DNA of 64,000 bases from Hyphococcus formosus (lineage in GTDB: Bacteria > Pseudomonadota > Alphaproteobacteria > Caulobacterales > Parvularculaceae), in NCBI RefSeq assembly GCF_046736345.1, contig NZ_CP157210.1, forward strand, positions 1,922,001 to 1,986,000, read 5' to 3'. Under the pieces are notes generated by a model, which saw only the letters and a list, made by a program, of their open reading frames with translations, did no database searches and was not told where the DNA came from. Position numbers and translations under genes: made by a program. Positions 1 to 7,855 of the stretch are shown in pieces (the stretch's first letter is position 1; each line of letters begins with the position of its first letter).

Positions 1-781
1 CATCTTTGAGTTCTGGCGCGTCTTTTTGTAATTCTATCAAAGGTTCAGCGCTATATCTATTCTCAAATTGTTGAATTACAGCGTCACTGGTCATCGCCTG
101 CGCCAGTGGAATATGGACTGTAACCATCAGACCACGGAAGGCGGGATGGACATGCGGTGAAAACCGGACGGGCGCACCCAGATGACGTGTTGCCTCGCGC
201 TCATGCTTATGGCCCGTAAGGGCATAAGGCATAAGGTTATCTTTCAAGCGCTCGACATCATTTCGCGGGCTTGGTGTCGTTCCCGCCCCTGAATAGCCTG
301 ACACGCCAAAAACTGATGGCGGTCCACTGAGGTTATTTACGAGGGGTGCGATAGCGAGTTGCATCGCTGTCGCATAGCAGCCCGGATTAGCAATCCGCTT
401 AGCGCGGCGAATTTTATCGCGATGCAATTCAGGCAAGCCATAAACCCAACTATCGTCAAAACGATAATCTGCGGACAAATCAATGACGATCCGATCAGGC
501 GCATGCTTTTCGATCGCATCGACATATGGCTGACCCGCACCATCAGGTAACGCAAGAATGACCACGTCAGCCCGGCGCTTTGCCGCTTCATCGGGGCCTA
601 GCGCCTCGAATACACACTCGTCCTTGTCCTCTGGCGCAATATCAGCAACCGGACGCCCGGCAAATTCCCTGCTCACCGCATAAGCGAGCATCAATTCGGG
701 ATGACCAGCGATCAGACGGATCAATTCTCGGCCTGCGTGCCCCCGCGCGCCAACGATACCGACTAAAAACGGGGTGCTCAT
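1..781 (-). CDS. argC: N-acetyl-gamma-glutamyl-phosphate reductase (3' end beyond window)
   Basis: NADPH-dependent reductase that turns N-acetylglutamyl-5-phosphate into the semialdehyde, third step of arginine synthesis, in the cytoplasm. The reading frame starts at the ATG at 781 and runs off the left edge with no stop; about 260 residues are visible. The N-terminus has the nucleotide-binding pattern VGIVGARGHAGRE, and the active-site cysteine sits in NPGCYAT. The start overlaps the argB stop as ATGA, so it is translationally coupled to argB. Identity is clear; only the C-terminus is missing. Confidence 0.95.
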   Translation of the reverse strand, partial: MSTPFLVGIVGARGHAGRELIRLIAGHPELMLAYAVSREFAGRPVADIAPEDKDECVFEALGPDEAAKRRADVVILALPDGAGQPYVDAIEKHAPDRIVIDLSADYRFDDSWVYGLPELHRDKIRRAKRIANPGCYATAMQLAIAPLVNNLSGPPSVFGVSGYSGAGTTPSPRNDVERLKDNLMPYALTGHKHEREATRHLGAPVRFSPHVHPAFRGLMVTVHIPLAQAMTSDAVIQQFENRYSAEPLIELQKDAPELKD

Positions 782-2106
782 TCTGCGTCATCTCCAATAA
801 AACTTGCGGGCATAGCGGCGACCCTATCCGCAATTCGGGATATTCTCGCCCAATCCTTCTCACCTTTCCAAAACACTGTCCATGGCCCCGCCTTCACAGA
901 GCCGTCAGCGCTATTATGGTAAAAGCCATTAAACCCGTTCGACGTCCGTGAACGCCAGAAAAAGTTCGGATTATTCTTCGTAAAGGCGCGCCAGACCGTA
1001 CGCGACAACCCCTCACCACGCGCGTCTTCCACGACGGCGAATTTGTCGAGATAGACGAAATCATCAATTTTTGTGAGGAGTGCGCCCGCCCGGTAGCTGT
1101 CGGACATGATAACCTCATGGATATCAAGCCCGTCCCACCAGTGATCCTTCAATGTTCGCCCGAAGGCATTTTCAACGAGCGCAATCGTCCGATCACGATC
1201 AATCGCTGATTTGGATTGGTGACGATTGATTGCCTCACCCATCCTGACGAGCGTACCCGATCCGCCATGCGTGAAAAGCTCGCGGATCAATCCGTCGGGC
1301 GTTGTGATCGAAACCGATGTCGATAATGGCGAAGCATCGAGAAGTCGTTTGATCTCGCTCAGCTTAAGCCGCATGCCCCCTTCGACCCAGCTAGCTTGCA
1401 TGAGCTTGTCATACTCGGACGCAAGGTTGATCGAGTGCATGACTTCGCCATGCTTATCGAGCAATCCGCCTACGCCCGTGAGAAAGACGATCTTCATCGG
1501 CTGCAATGCTTCGACAAGCGCACGGGTCGCGCTATCGCCATTGATGTTGACCAATTGACCGCCGGGGGCGATCCCCAAACATGTCAAAATAGGCATCGCG
1601 CCAGAACGAACGACAGATTGAATTAAGCCCTGCCGGATTGTCGTAGGCTCGCCCACAAGACCAAATTTATCCCGGTTCAGATAATCGGCTTCGATGACGC
1701 CGGCGATAACCCCCTCGGCTTCGACCCCTTGCTTGCGTACCGCCTCAACCAGCTTGATATTCTCGCCAATAAAGACATCACGTGCCACGTCCAATGTGGC
1801 ATCATCCGTGACACGCAATCCATCAACTTTCGGCGTGGATATGCCCCGCTCCTTGAGCGCAATATCCAATTGCGGGCCGCCACCGTGAAGCACGATCGGC
1901 GTCAAACCCACTGTATGAAGAAAGGCAAGCGCAGAGGCGGTTTCTTCCAATTGCTCAGCGAGGATCGCGCCACCGATTTTGATGACCGCAAATCGCGACT
2001 GGTCGACCTCGGAAAATCGCTGAAGGTAAGCACGAATTTCCTTGCCGTCGCTCATATTTGAAAGCAACTGGACGATGGTCTGGCGGGTCGATGAAGTCTG
2101 GGTCAT
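778..2106 (-). CDS. argB: Bifunctional N-acetylglutamate synthase/kinase (NAGK-NAT fusion)
   Basis: Makes N-acetylglutamate and phosphorylates it, the first two steps of arginine synthesis. The N-terminal ~280 residues are an amino-acid kinase fold with IKIGGA and the LHGGGPQ substrate loop. The C-terminal ~150 residues match the vertebrate-like NAT (DUF619) domain: LDKFAV, RGEGLSRTVW, FFWRSR and GPWTVFW. At 442 aa it is far longer than a plain kinase (~300 aa). The same fusion is known from Xanthomonas and Maricaulis, where one protein has both activities. It lies between argF' and argC. No separate argA appears in the window. Both activities are inferred from family knowledge. Confidence 0.93.
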   Translation of the reverse strand: MTQTSSTRQTIVQLLSNMSDGKEIRAYLQRFSEVDQSRFAVIKIGGAILAEQLEETASALAFLHTVGLTPIVLHGGGPQLDIALKERGISTPKVDGLRVTDDATLDVARDVFIGENIKLVEAVRKQGVEAEGVIAGVIEADYLNRDKFGLVGEPTTIRQGLIQSVVRSGAMPILTCLGIAPGGQLVNINGDSATRALVEALQPMKIVFLTGVGGLLDKHGEVMHSINLASEYDKLMQASWVEGGMRLKLSEIKRLLDASPLSTSVSITTPDGLIRELFTHGGSGTLVRMGEAINRHQSKSAIDRDRTIALVENAFGRTLKDHWWDGLDIHEVIMSDSYRAGALLTKIDDFVYLDKFAVVEDARGEGLSRTVWRAFTKNNPNFFWRSRTSNGFNGFYHNSADGSVKAGPWTVFWKGEKDWARISRIADRVAAMPASFIGDDAE

Positions 2107-2131
2107 TTGATTTACGGTCTTTTACAATTTT

Positions 2132-2148
2132 TCATCCCGGAAGGATGA
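2132..2148. repeat. Short hairpin between argF' and argB
   Basis: Inverted repeat TCATCC/GGATGA around a 5-nt loop (CGGAA on the plus strand). It lies 26 bases before the argB start, in the leader between argF' and argB, and is followed 30 bases away by a second hairpin of similar design. No T-run follows it on the minus strand, so it is not a classical terminator. It could affect argB translation or mRNA stability. Confidence 0.4.
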
Positions 2149-2178
2149 GCAGTTCTATTCACTCACTAGCCATACCGC

Positions 2179-2193
2179 CACCCCGAAGGGGTG
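2179..2193. repeat. GC hairpin CACCCC/GGGGTG between argF' and argB
   Basis: Perfect 6-bp stem CACCCC/GGGGTG with a three-base loop (TTC on the minus, transcribed strand). It lies downstream of the argF' stop at 2255 and upstream of argB. There is no T-tract, so processing or stability control is as likely as termination. Confidence 0.45.
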
Positions 2194-2254
2194 CTGAATG
2201 ACTATATATTCTGACCCAAACCGCCCGCGGCGGCGGATCAGCATTCCGGGAGCT

Positions 2255-3250
2255 TCATCGGACGATTGCCTTCATGATCGCCTTTTGCACGTGGAGCCGG
2301 TTTTCAGCCTCATCATAAGCAATACAATTTTCACTCTCAAAAACTGCATCCGTCATCTTCACGTTCCGGCGCATAGGCAAACAATGCGAGACAAGCGCAT
2401 TATTCGTTTTCGCCATTTTCTCTTCATCCACAATGAAGTGTTTGTACTGATCGCGGATCGGCTTTTCAGGTTCCCAATTACCAAAATAAGGAAGCGCACC
2501 CCAGCTTTTCGCATAAACGACATCGGCCCCATCGTAGGCCTCGTCGATATTGTGCGAGATTGTCAGCGCGTGACCATTCTCCGCAGCATCTTTGCTCGCT
2601 TGGTCAATATAGCGCTCATCAAGGATATAATCTTTAGTCGGACAAAGCAGTGTTGGCTTCATGCCGAATTTTGCCGCGATCATAAGCGCGGAATTCGCGA
2701 CCGCCGTATTCAATGGCTTGGGGTGATAGGTCCAGGTCAGCACAAATTTTTTGCCGTCGAGCGAAGCCAGACGTTCCTGCAGCGCCATAATATGCGCCAT
2801 CTCCTGACATGGATGGGTGATCGTCTCCATATTGACGACCGGTACGTCGGCATATTTGGCGAAAGCATTCAGAATTTTGTCTTTGCGATCTTCTTGCCAA
2901 TCGACGAATTTCGGAAAGGCGCGAATACCGATGATGTCGCAATAGCGCGAGAGTACTTTCGCAGCCTCTTTGACATGCTCCTCCGCTTCGCCGTCCATGA
3001 CTGCGCCGTCTTCAAATTCCAACGGCCACATCCCGCCCGACGGTGATAGGACGACTGCGTGGCCACCGAGCTGCTGGGCACCCACATCAAAGGATGTGCG
3101 GGTTCGAAGCGAATTATTCAAAAACAGCAACGCAACCGTTTTGCCTCTCAAAGCATCGCCAATTGGCGAGGCCTTCATGGCTCGAGCGTCGTCGATCATG
3201 GCTTGCAATTCGGGGCGGGACCAATCCGCAGTATTCAAAAAATGTCTCAT
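2255..3250 (-). CDS. argF': N-acetylornithine carbamoyltransferase (AOTCase)
   Basis: Carbamoylates N-acetyl-L-ornithine to N-acetylcitrulline, so arginine is built on acetylated intermediates. The 331-aa protein follows Xanthomonas AOTCase closely: carbamoyl-phosphate loop SLRTRTSF, the MWPLEF segment (Trp75, equivalent to Trp77 of Xanthomonas), METITHPCQE, TWTYHPKPLNTAV and HCLPMRRNVK. Glu90 aligns with Glu92, the residue that separates acetyl- from succinyl-ornithine enzymes (Pro in the latter). An in-frame stop at 3260-3262 fixes the start at 3250. First gene of the argF'-argB-argC unit. Confidence 0.95.
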   Translation of the reverse strand: MRHFLNTADWSRPELQAMIDDARAMKASPIGDALRGKTVALLFLNNSLRTRTSFDVGAQQLGGHAVVLSPSGGMWPLEFEDGAVMDGEAEEHVKEAAKVLSRYCDIIGIRAFPKFVDWQEDRKDKILNAFAKYADVPVVNMETITHPCQEMAHIMALQERLASLDGKKFVLTWTYHPKPLNTAVANSALMIAAKFGMKPTLLCPTKDYILDERYIDQASKDAAENGHALTISHNIDEAYDGADVVYAKSWGALPYFGNWEPEKPIRDQYKHFIVDEEKMAKTNNALVSHCLPMRRNVKMTDAVFESENCIAYDEAENRLHVQKAIMKAIVR

Positions 3251-3457
3251 CCGCGCTCTTTACCGGCCAAAACGGCTAATTCCAAGCACCTCCTTTGGGG
3301 AAAATGCCTATTACCCCAACTAACGATTCGCGCGTGACACCGATGGGCGAAACAGAATAGTTTCCAAATCGTTAACCCGTGGCGTGCAGCATCATGCTAA
3401 AGACACGGTCTACTTGTGATTTTTGGCGCATTTATTGGCGGATCGGCCCTTACCTTC

Positions 3458-5707
3458 ATGGCGGAAGACAAAAAAAATATTGATGGCGACAAGCTGGCAG
3501 CGCGAATCGATGCGCTTTCGCCCCGCCGTCTGGCCATTTTAACCGGTGCCTTTCTCGTGGCGCTGGCGACTCTGTTTGTCTTCGAGATGAACGATAAAGC
3601 CGAATTGCGGGTTGCAGAAACCCAATTGCGGTTGTCCCAGGCCGCGAGCGACGGCGCTGCGGCGCTGAATATCGCTATTATGACGGGAACCCCGGTTCGC
3701 GAGTCCCTGAGCGGAATCGAATTGGGCGGTTACACCGCCATGTTCCACCTCTCCGCCTCGGGGGATATCCTGACGGCCGAAGGTCGCACGGACATGATCG
3801 AAATCCCGGCATCATCCCTGCGGGCACTAAATCTTGATGCGGCGACATCGACCCGCCTCGATCTGCCCGGCGGAAAGATCGCGGTCGCGTGGCGGCGTCT
3901 GGATAATGGTGATGCGTTGGTGGTTGCTGCCCCCGCTAGAGATATGTTCGACCGGACGCGGGTCTGGGTTCTATATGCGGTTCTGATGGGTGCAATCACA
4001 TTGGTGGTTGGCTCGTTGATGGCCGCATTCATTCGCCAAAGTCGGGCAGCCGCGAGCGCGGCTCACGCGCTTTCCACCTTAACTGAATTCAACGCCGCGC
4101 TCACAGGCGGTCGGTGTTCGCCTTGGTTTTATGACCACAAAGAACGCACGGTTCATCTTACCAAATCATTCCTGCAGCCACTTGGCCTCAGCGCGAGAGA
4201 TCGAAAGTTTTCCCTGCGCGAGATTTCTGCACTGGTTCATCCACAAGATTTGCGGACAGCGCTCGCCGTAATTTCCGGCGAACCATCGGGTGTTAGCGAG
4301 GGCGTCGTCCGCCTTCGGGAGCCGGGTGGCGGATGGTCGCGCGCCTATTTCAGAACCTCGCCAGAGGCGACGCGTTTCCACCGCGCGGGCGTTGCATTTG
4401 ACTTGGTCGGCGCATCGACATTAGCGCCCGGTGCCGCGATTGCGGAAACAAGGCTCCGCGACGCAATTGAAAGCATTCCAGAAGCATTCGTTCTTTGGGA
4501 CGCTCAGGGCAAGCTGGCAATTTGGAACAAGCGCTTTACCAGCATATTCCGCATCCCTGCGAAAATGCTGAAACCCGGTTTGACAATTGACGAAGTCGCG
4601 ACCTGCGCCGCTGTGGCCGGCGATATTCTCGTCGCCCATTTCAGCCCGCTCGAAGACGCGCAACAGGAAAATCAGGAAGTCGCCCTGCCCGGTTCCCGTT
4701 GGGCCCACGTTTCACGACGGAAAACTGCAGAAGGCGGATATGTTTGTGTCGCCAGCAATGTGACGGACCTCAAGCGCCGCGCATGGGCGCAGAAAAAGAA
4801 AGAGCGCGAGTTACAACGAACCGTTGAAGATCTCGAAAGCTCGCGGAAAGAATTATCCGAAGCCCTGCGCAAATATGAGTTTGAAAAATATCGCGCAGAG
4901 GAAGCGAGCCGGTCGAAATCCGAGTTCCTCGCTAATATGAGCCATGAGCTTCGCACACCATTAAACGCAATCAATGGCTTCTCTGAGGTCATGCAATCGG
5001 AACTTTATGGTCCGCTTGGCGACGATAAGTATAAAGAATATGTTACGGATATTCTGTCCAGTGGCCGCCACCTTCTTGAGTTGATTGACGACATTCTCGA
5101 CATGTCAAAAATCGAGGCTGGTCGTCTTTCGCTTGAGCCGAAACGGATTGAGCTTGAACGCATATTAAATGAAAGCGTTCGGCTTGTGGCAAAACGCGCA
5201 AGCGATGCGGGCGTGAAGCTAACTGCGTCTGTTGCGCATGCTCCTGCAGTTTGGGCCGATCAACGTGCCGTCAAACAGGTCGTTCTGAACCTTTTGTCAA
5301 ACGCGCTTAAATTTACCGGGCGTGGCGGCGAAGTTACCCTGACGGCCGAAGCAGACCTAGACGGTGTGACGATTATCGTCGCCGATAGCGGTACGGGCAT
5401 CGATAAGGAACAATTACGCAAATTGGGCGCACCATTCGAACTCGCGGAAAGCCACTTCTCCCGCTCGCGGAATGGATCAGGGCTTGGTCTCGCTTTGTCG
5501 AAATCACTGATGGAGATGCAAGGCGGAATTCTTGCCCTCGCAAGCCAGCCAGGACGCGGCACCGTCGCTTGTGCGACCTTCCCTCGCCGGAAGGAAGCAA
5601 AGGTCCGCCTTCCGCAATTTATCCGTAAAGAGGCCTATGTGCTGACCGGGCGCGAAGCCCAACAGCCGCAACCCCTTCAGATCGTGGCGACACAGGCGGC
5701 AGAATAA
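3458..5707 (+). CDS. Membrane PAS sensor histidine kinase, PleC/DivJ-like
   Basis: Inner-membrane sensor kinase. One membrane segment lies near residues 24-43 and another near 168-192, enclosing a periplasmic loop of ~125 residues. These are followed by a divergent PAS-like region, a PAS domain (around 335-440, IPEAFVLWD), a basic coiled coil, HisKA with the phospho-acceptor in FLANMSHELRTPLN (His ~496), and an HATPase with N (LNLLSNALKF), G1 (DSGTGID) and G2 (GSGLGLALS) boxes. The HisKA sequence is very like Caulobacter PleC, so a role in DivK/CtrA cell-cycle signalling is possible but inferred. The start is uncertain: an in-frame GTG at 3416 would add 14 residues, and neither has a good SD. 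Confidence 0.8.
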   Translation: MAEDKKNIDGDKLAARIDALSPRRLAILTGAFLVALATLFVFEMNDKAELRVAETQLRLSQAASDGAAALNIAIMTGTPVRESLSGIELGGYTAMFHLSASGDILTAEGRTDMIEIPASSLRALNLDAATSTRLDLPGGKIAVAWRRLDNGDALVVAAPARDMFDRTRVWVLYAVLMGAITLVVGSLMAAFIRQSRAAASAAHALSTLTEFNAALTGGRCSPWFYDHKERTVHLTKSFLQPLGLSARDRKFSLREISALVHPQDLRTALAVISGEPSGVSEGVVRLREPGGGWSRAYFRTSPEATRFHRAGVAFDLVGASTLAPGAAIAETRLRDAIESIPEAFVLWDAQGKLAIWNKRFTSIFRIPAKMLKPGLTIDEVATCAAVAGDILVAHFSPLEDAQQENQEVALPGSRWAHVSRRKTAEGGYVCVASNVTDLKRRAWAQKKKERELQRTVEDLESSRKELSEALRKYEFEKYRAEEASRSKSEFLANMSHELRTPLNAINGFSEVMQSELYGPLGDDKYKEYVTDILSSGRHLLELIDDILDMSKIEAGRLSLEPKRIELERILNESVRLVAKRASDAGVKLTASVAHAPAVWADQRAVKQVVLNLLSNALKFTGRGGEVTLTAEADLDGVTIIVADSGTGIDKEQLRKLGAPFELAESHFSRSRNGSGLGLALSKSLMEMQGGILALASQPGRGTVACATFPRRKEAKVRLPQFIRKEAYVLTGREAQQPQPLQIVATQAAE

Positions 5708-5716
5708 ATCTCGACC

Positions 5717-6295
5717 TTATTCCTCGGGTGGTGGCGGCGGCATTTGGCGATCATCTGGTCGCTCATCGCCTGGCCTGCCGGGATGATCTTTGCCGGGACC
5801 GCCCTCTCTTTGGCCACGACGATATTTCTTCTTTTTGCGCTCTAAGCGCTTGGCATTTGCCGCATCAATCAGTCGCTTTCGTTCAGCGGCGGGCAGCGTT
5901 TCAAAAGCATTCACGAAGGCTTCGTTGAAATAGACAAATTTTTGATCCTGTAACACACGGATCTCATCAAGCTTTGCGTTAACTGCTTCGCGATCCCACG
6001 GATCGGCGCTCATCAATACACCTAATTCCCGGCGTAATGCGCGAACCTGACGGTGATCTTCACGCATTTTCGGCAACTGTTTTTTGAATTCATCGCGGAA
6101 CTGATCGCGCAATTCCGGAGAGAGTTCTTCGGCATAACGCATCAGTTTAAATGGGTCGTCCAATCCGGAACGATGATGAGACTCCGCCCGGGGCTTGGGC
6201 GGGCCGCCTGCGATCATAAGACCCGACAAATGACCGACCGCAAAAATATTCAACCCCAGTGAGGCTATCAATAAAATAATCAGTCCGCGTCCCAT
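5717..6295 (-). CDS. Periplasmic heavy-metal-resistance/CnrX-like sensor protein
   Basis: 192-aa membrane-anchored protein. An N-terminal hydrophobic helix (residues ~4-30) precedes an all-helical periplasmic domain with FKLMRYAEELSPELRDQFRDEF and repeated Arg/Glu-rich helices, typical of the Metal_resist/CnrX-Spy group. The tail is basic, then proline-rich (PPPPPEE). The gene overlaps the anti-sigma gene by 16 bases and has an SD GAGGAG 8 bases upstream. By analogy with CnrYXH it could sense a periplasmic signal and release the sigma factor from the anti-sigma factor. No metal-binding cluster is obvious, so the ligand is unknown. Confidence 0.7.
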   Translation of the reverse strand: MGRGLIILLIASLGLNIFAVGHLSGLMIAGGPPKPRAESHHRSGLDDPFKLMRYAEELSPELRDQFRDEFKKQLPKMREDHRQVRALRRELGVLMSADPWDREAVNAKLDEIRVLQDQKFVYFNEAFVNAFETLPAAERKRLIDAANAKRLERKKKKYRRGQREGGPGKDHPGRPGDERPDDRQMPPPPPEE

Positions 6296-6750
6296 TGAAG
6301 GGTCTCCTCATCACTCAATTCTGAGAATGTAAGCCCACTCTCAATATAGGATAGCGCCTCGGTTTCAGGCGTTAGCGGCGTTTGGGCAGAGGCCGAAACA
6401 ATTCCCGAAGCAACGCCCATCGCGCCGATGCCAGCCAATAAGCCCGCTGGTGCCAAGCGCACCCTTGGCAATCGGTCACGGAAACGCGAAAACCAACCGG
6501 CATTCTCAGGGATGGTTTCAAACCCCGCCAGCACCCGGCGCTCTAAATCTTCCGCCATTCGCGGTGCAGTAGCGGCGTTCAGAAAACCGTCCAGCATTTC
6601 TGCCTCAAGACGAACTTCCGGTAATTCGTCGAGCAATTCACCATATTGTTCGCGCAGTGGCGCAGGCCAACGAGCGACGTCCGCACCATACGCATCACAA
6701 ATCTGGCGCACTCTTTCCATTTGATCAGTTGACATGGCTACTTTGCTCAT
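6280..6750 (-). CDS. Probable membrane anti-sigma factor
   Basis: 156-aa protein when started at the ATG at 6750, which has GGGAAAG upstream; the frame is open 22 codons further up. The N-terminal ~95 residues are soluble and helical (MERVRQICDAYGADVARWP), followed by one hydrophobic segment (APAGLLAGIGAMGVASGIVSA) and a short acidic periplasmic tail. It overlaps the sigma gene by 26 bases and the CnrX-like gene by 16. Size, topology and position fit an anti-sigma factor, but the sequence has no Zn-binding HxxxCxxC motif, so the assignment rests mainly on context. Confidence 0.7.
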   Translation of the reverse strand: MSKVAMSTDQMERVRQICDAYGADVARWPAPLREQYGELLDELPEVRLEAEMLDGFLNAATAPRMAEDLERRVLAGFETIPENAGWFSRFRDRLPRVRLAPAGLLAGIGAMGVASGIVSASAQTPLTPETEALSYIESGLTFSELSDEETLQWDAD

Positions 6751-7324
6751 CGTCCATCTTTCCCAACAAATGTTCACGCATAGGTGCCAATAAGTCCCGC
6801 AATTTACGTCGGCCACGAGCTAATAGTGACTCCAATGCGTCAACACTCACTTCCATAATTTCTGCCGCTTCGATATTCGACAATTCCTGATAGTGACAAA
6901 GCGTGATCGCCATGCGCTGACGCTCCGGCAATTGTTCCAACGCTTCGTCAATCGCAAAGCGCCGTTCACTGAGAAATAGCGTTTGATCCTGCCGATCAGC
7001 ACCATCCGCTCGCTCAGGCGCGGCCTCTTCCGGGGCCTCGCGTTTCGTCTTTCGCAACTGATCAACGCATATATTCATGGCCACCCGGTATAACCAGGTT
7101 TCAAACTTCGCGCCCTTGGGCTTCCACTTTGACGCATGCCGCCATAGGCGCAAGAATGTCTCCTGCACAACATCTTCAGCAGCGTGTTTGCTGCCTAACA
7201 TGCGATATGACGCGGCGTAGATCATCTTTGTATGTCGCTCCACAAGCATTGCGGCCGCGGTTTTGTCACCGTTGCCAGCGCGCTTGACCAGCGCTTCACT
7301 GCTATCGTTATCCGTTTCCAACAA
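6725..7324 (-). CDS. ECF-type RNA polymerase sigma factor
   Basis: 199-aa sigma-70 family factor of the extracytoplasmic-function group. Region 2 (residues ~9-75) includes AAEDVVQETFLRLW and WLYRVAMNICVDQLRK; region 4 (~125-185) includes LPERQRMAITLCHYQ and the helix-turn-helix IEAAEIMEVSVDALESLLARGR. The start is a TTG with AAGGAA about 13 bases upstream; the first internal ATG (residue 26) would cut into region 2. The downstream anti-sigma gene overlaps it. It is preceded by an EF-hand gene and a strong hairpin. Confidence 0.92.
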   Translation of the reverse strand: MLETDNDSSEALVKRAGNGDKTAAAMLVERHTKMIYAASYRMLGSKHAAEDVVQETFLRLWRHASKWKPKGAKFETWLYRVAMNICVDQLRKTKREAPEEAAPERADGADRQDQTLFLSERRFAIDEALEQLPERQRMAITLCHYQELSNIEAAEIMEVSVDALESLLARGRRKLRDLLAPMREHLLGKMDDEQSSHVN

Positions 7325-7345
7325 AACGCTGGTCTTGTTCCTTCG

Positions 7346-7372
7346 TTGGCCGGCTCAATCAGAGCCGGCCAA
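7346..7372. promoter_or_regulatory. Perfect 11-bp hairpin between EF-hand and sigma genes
   Basis: Arms TTGGCCGGCTC and GAGCCGGCCAA with a 5-base loop, fully complementary. It sits in the 64-base gap between the EF-hand stop and the sigma start. On the minus strand no T-run follows, so it may be an attenuator or an mRNA stabiliser that makes the EF-hand protein more abundant than the sigma factor. On the plus strand it is followed by AATTTT. Confidence 0.55.
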
Positions 7373-7388
7373 AATTTTGCCAAGTCAG

Positions 7389-7811
7389 TTACCGATCACC
7401 ACGACGTTTACCGTGATGGCCGCGGCGGCGTTTTTGCTCATCCTCAGAAAGGACGCCGTCACCATCTTTGTCCATCCGGTCAAATCGCGCTTCCGCTGCA
7501 TCGACAAATTCGGCCCGGTCAACAACACCATCGCCATTCGCATCCGGATTACGCTTTTCACGGCGTTCAGCGCGCTTTTTCTTGTGATGCGCTTTTAGCT
7601 CTTCTTTTGAAACTGTACCATTGCCGTCCGCATCGGCAGCCTCAAAAAACTCTTGGTTTTTAGCACTCATTTCTGAGGCAGAAATCTCACCATCGCCATT
7701 TGTATCCAAACGGTCCCAACGGCTATCTCCCTTACCGTCCGCCGCATAAGCGGTCGCCGCGATCAACGCGGACCCAGCTACGGCCAAGGTGGCAAATGCA
7801 ATTTTCTTCAT
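7389..7811 (-). CDS. Periplasmic EF-hand (calcium-binding) protein
   Basis: 140-aa exported protein with a signal peptide (MKKIAFATLAVAGSALIAATAYA, cut after AYA). Four calcium-loop motifs follow: DTNGDGEISASE, DADGNGTVSKEE, DANGDGVVDRAE and DKDGDGVLSEDE, each with Asp/Asn/Gly ligands at the usual positions. They are separated by a strongly basic linker (KAHHKKKRAERREKR), and the C-terminus is basic (RRRGHHGKRRGDR). SD GAGGAA precedes the ATG. It heads the ECF sigma/anti-sigma operon, which suggests a role in the same envelope signalling response. Calcium binding is inferred from the loops. Confidence 0.85.
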   Translation of the reverse strand: MKKIAFATLAVAGSALIAATAYAADGKGDSRWDRLDTNGDGEISASEMSAKNQEFFEAADADGNGTVSKEELKAHHKKKRAERREKRNPDANGDGVVDRAEFVDAAEARFDRMDKDGDGVLSEDEQKRRRGHHGKRRGDR

Positions 7812-7855
7812 AGCGTTCCTCTAGGTTATCGCCTTACCAGCACCCATTAAACGCT

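Noticed and set aside
2198..3046. 282-codon plus-strand open frame opposite argF'
   Set aside because: Composition is that of an antisense frame, and AOTCase on the other strand is unambiguous.
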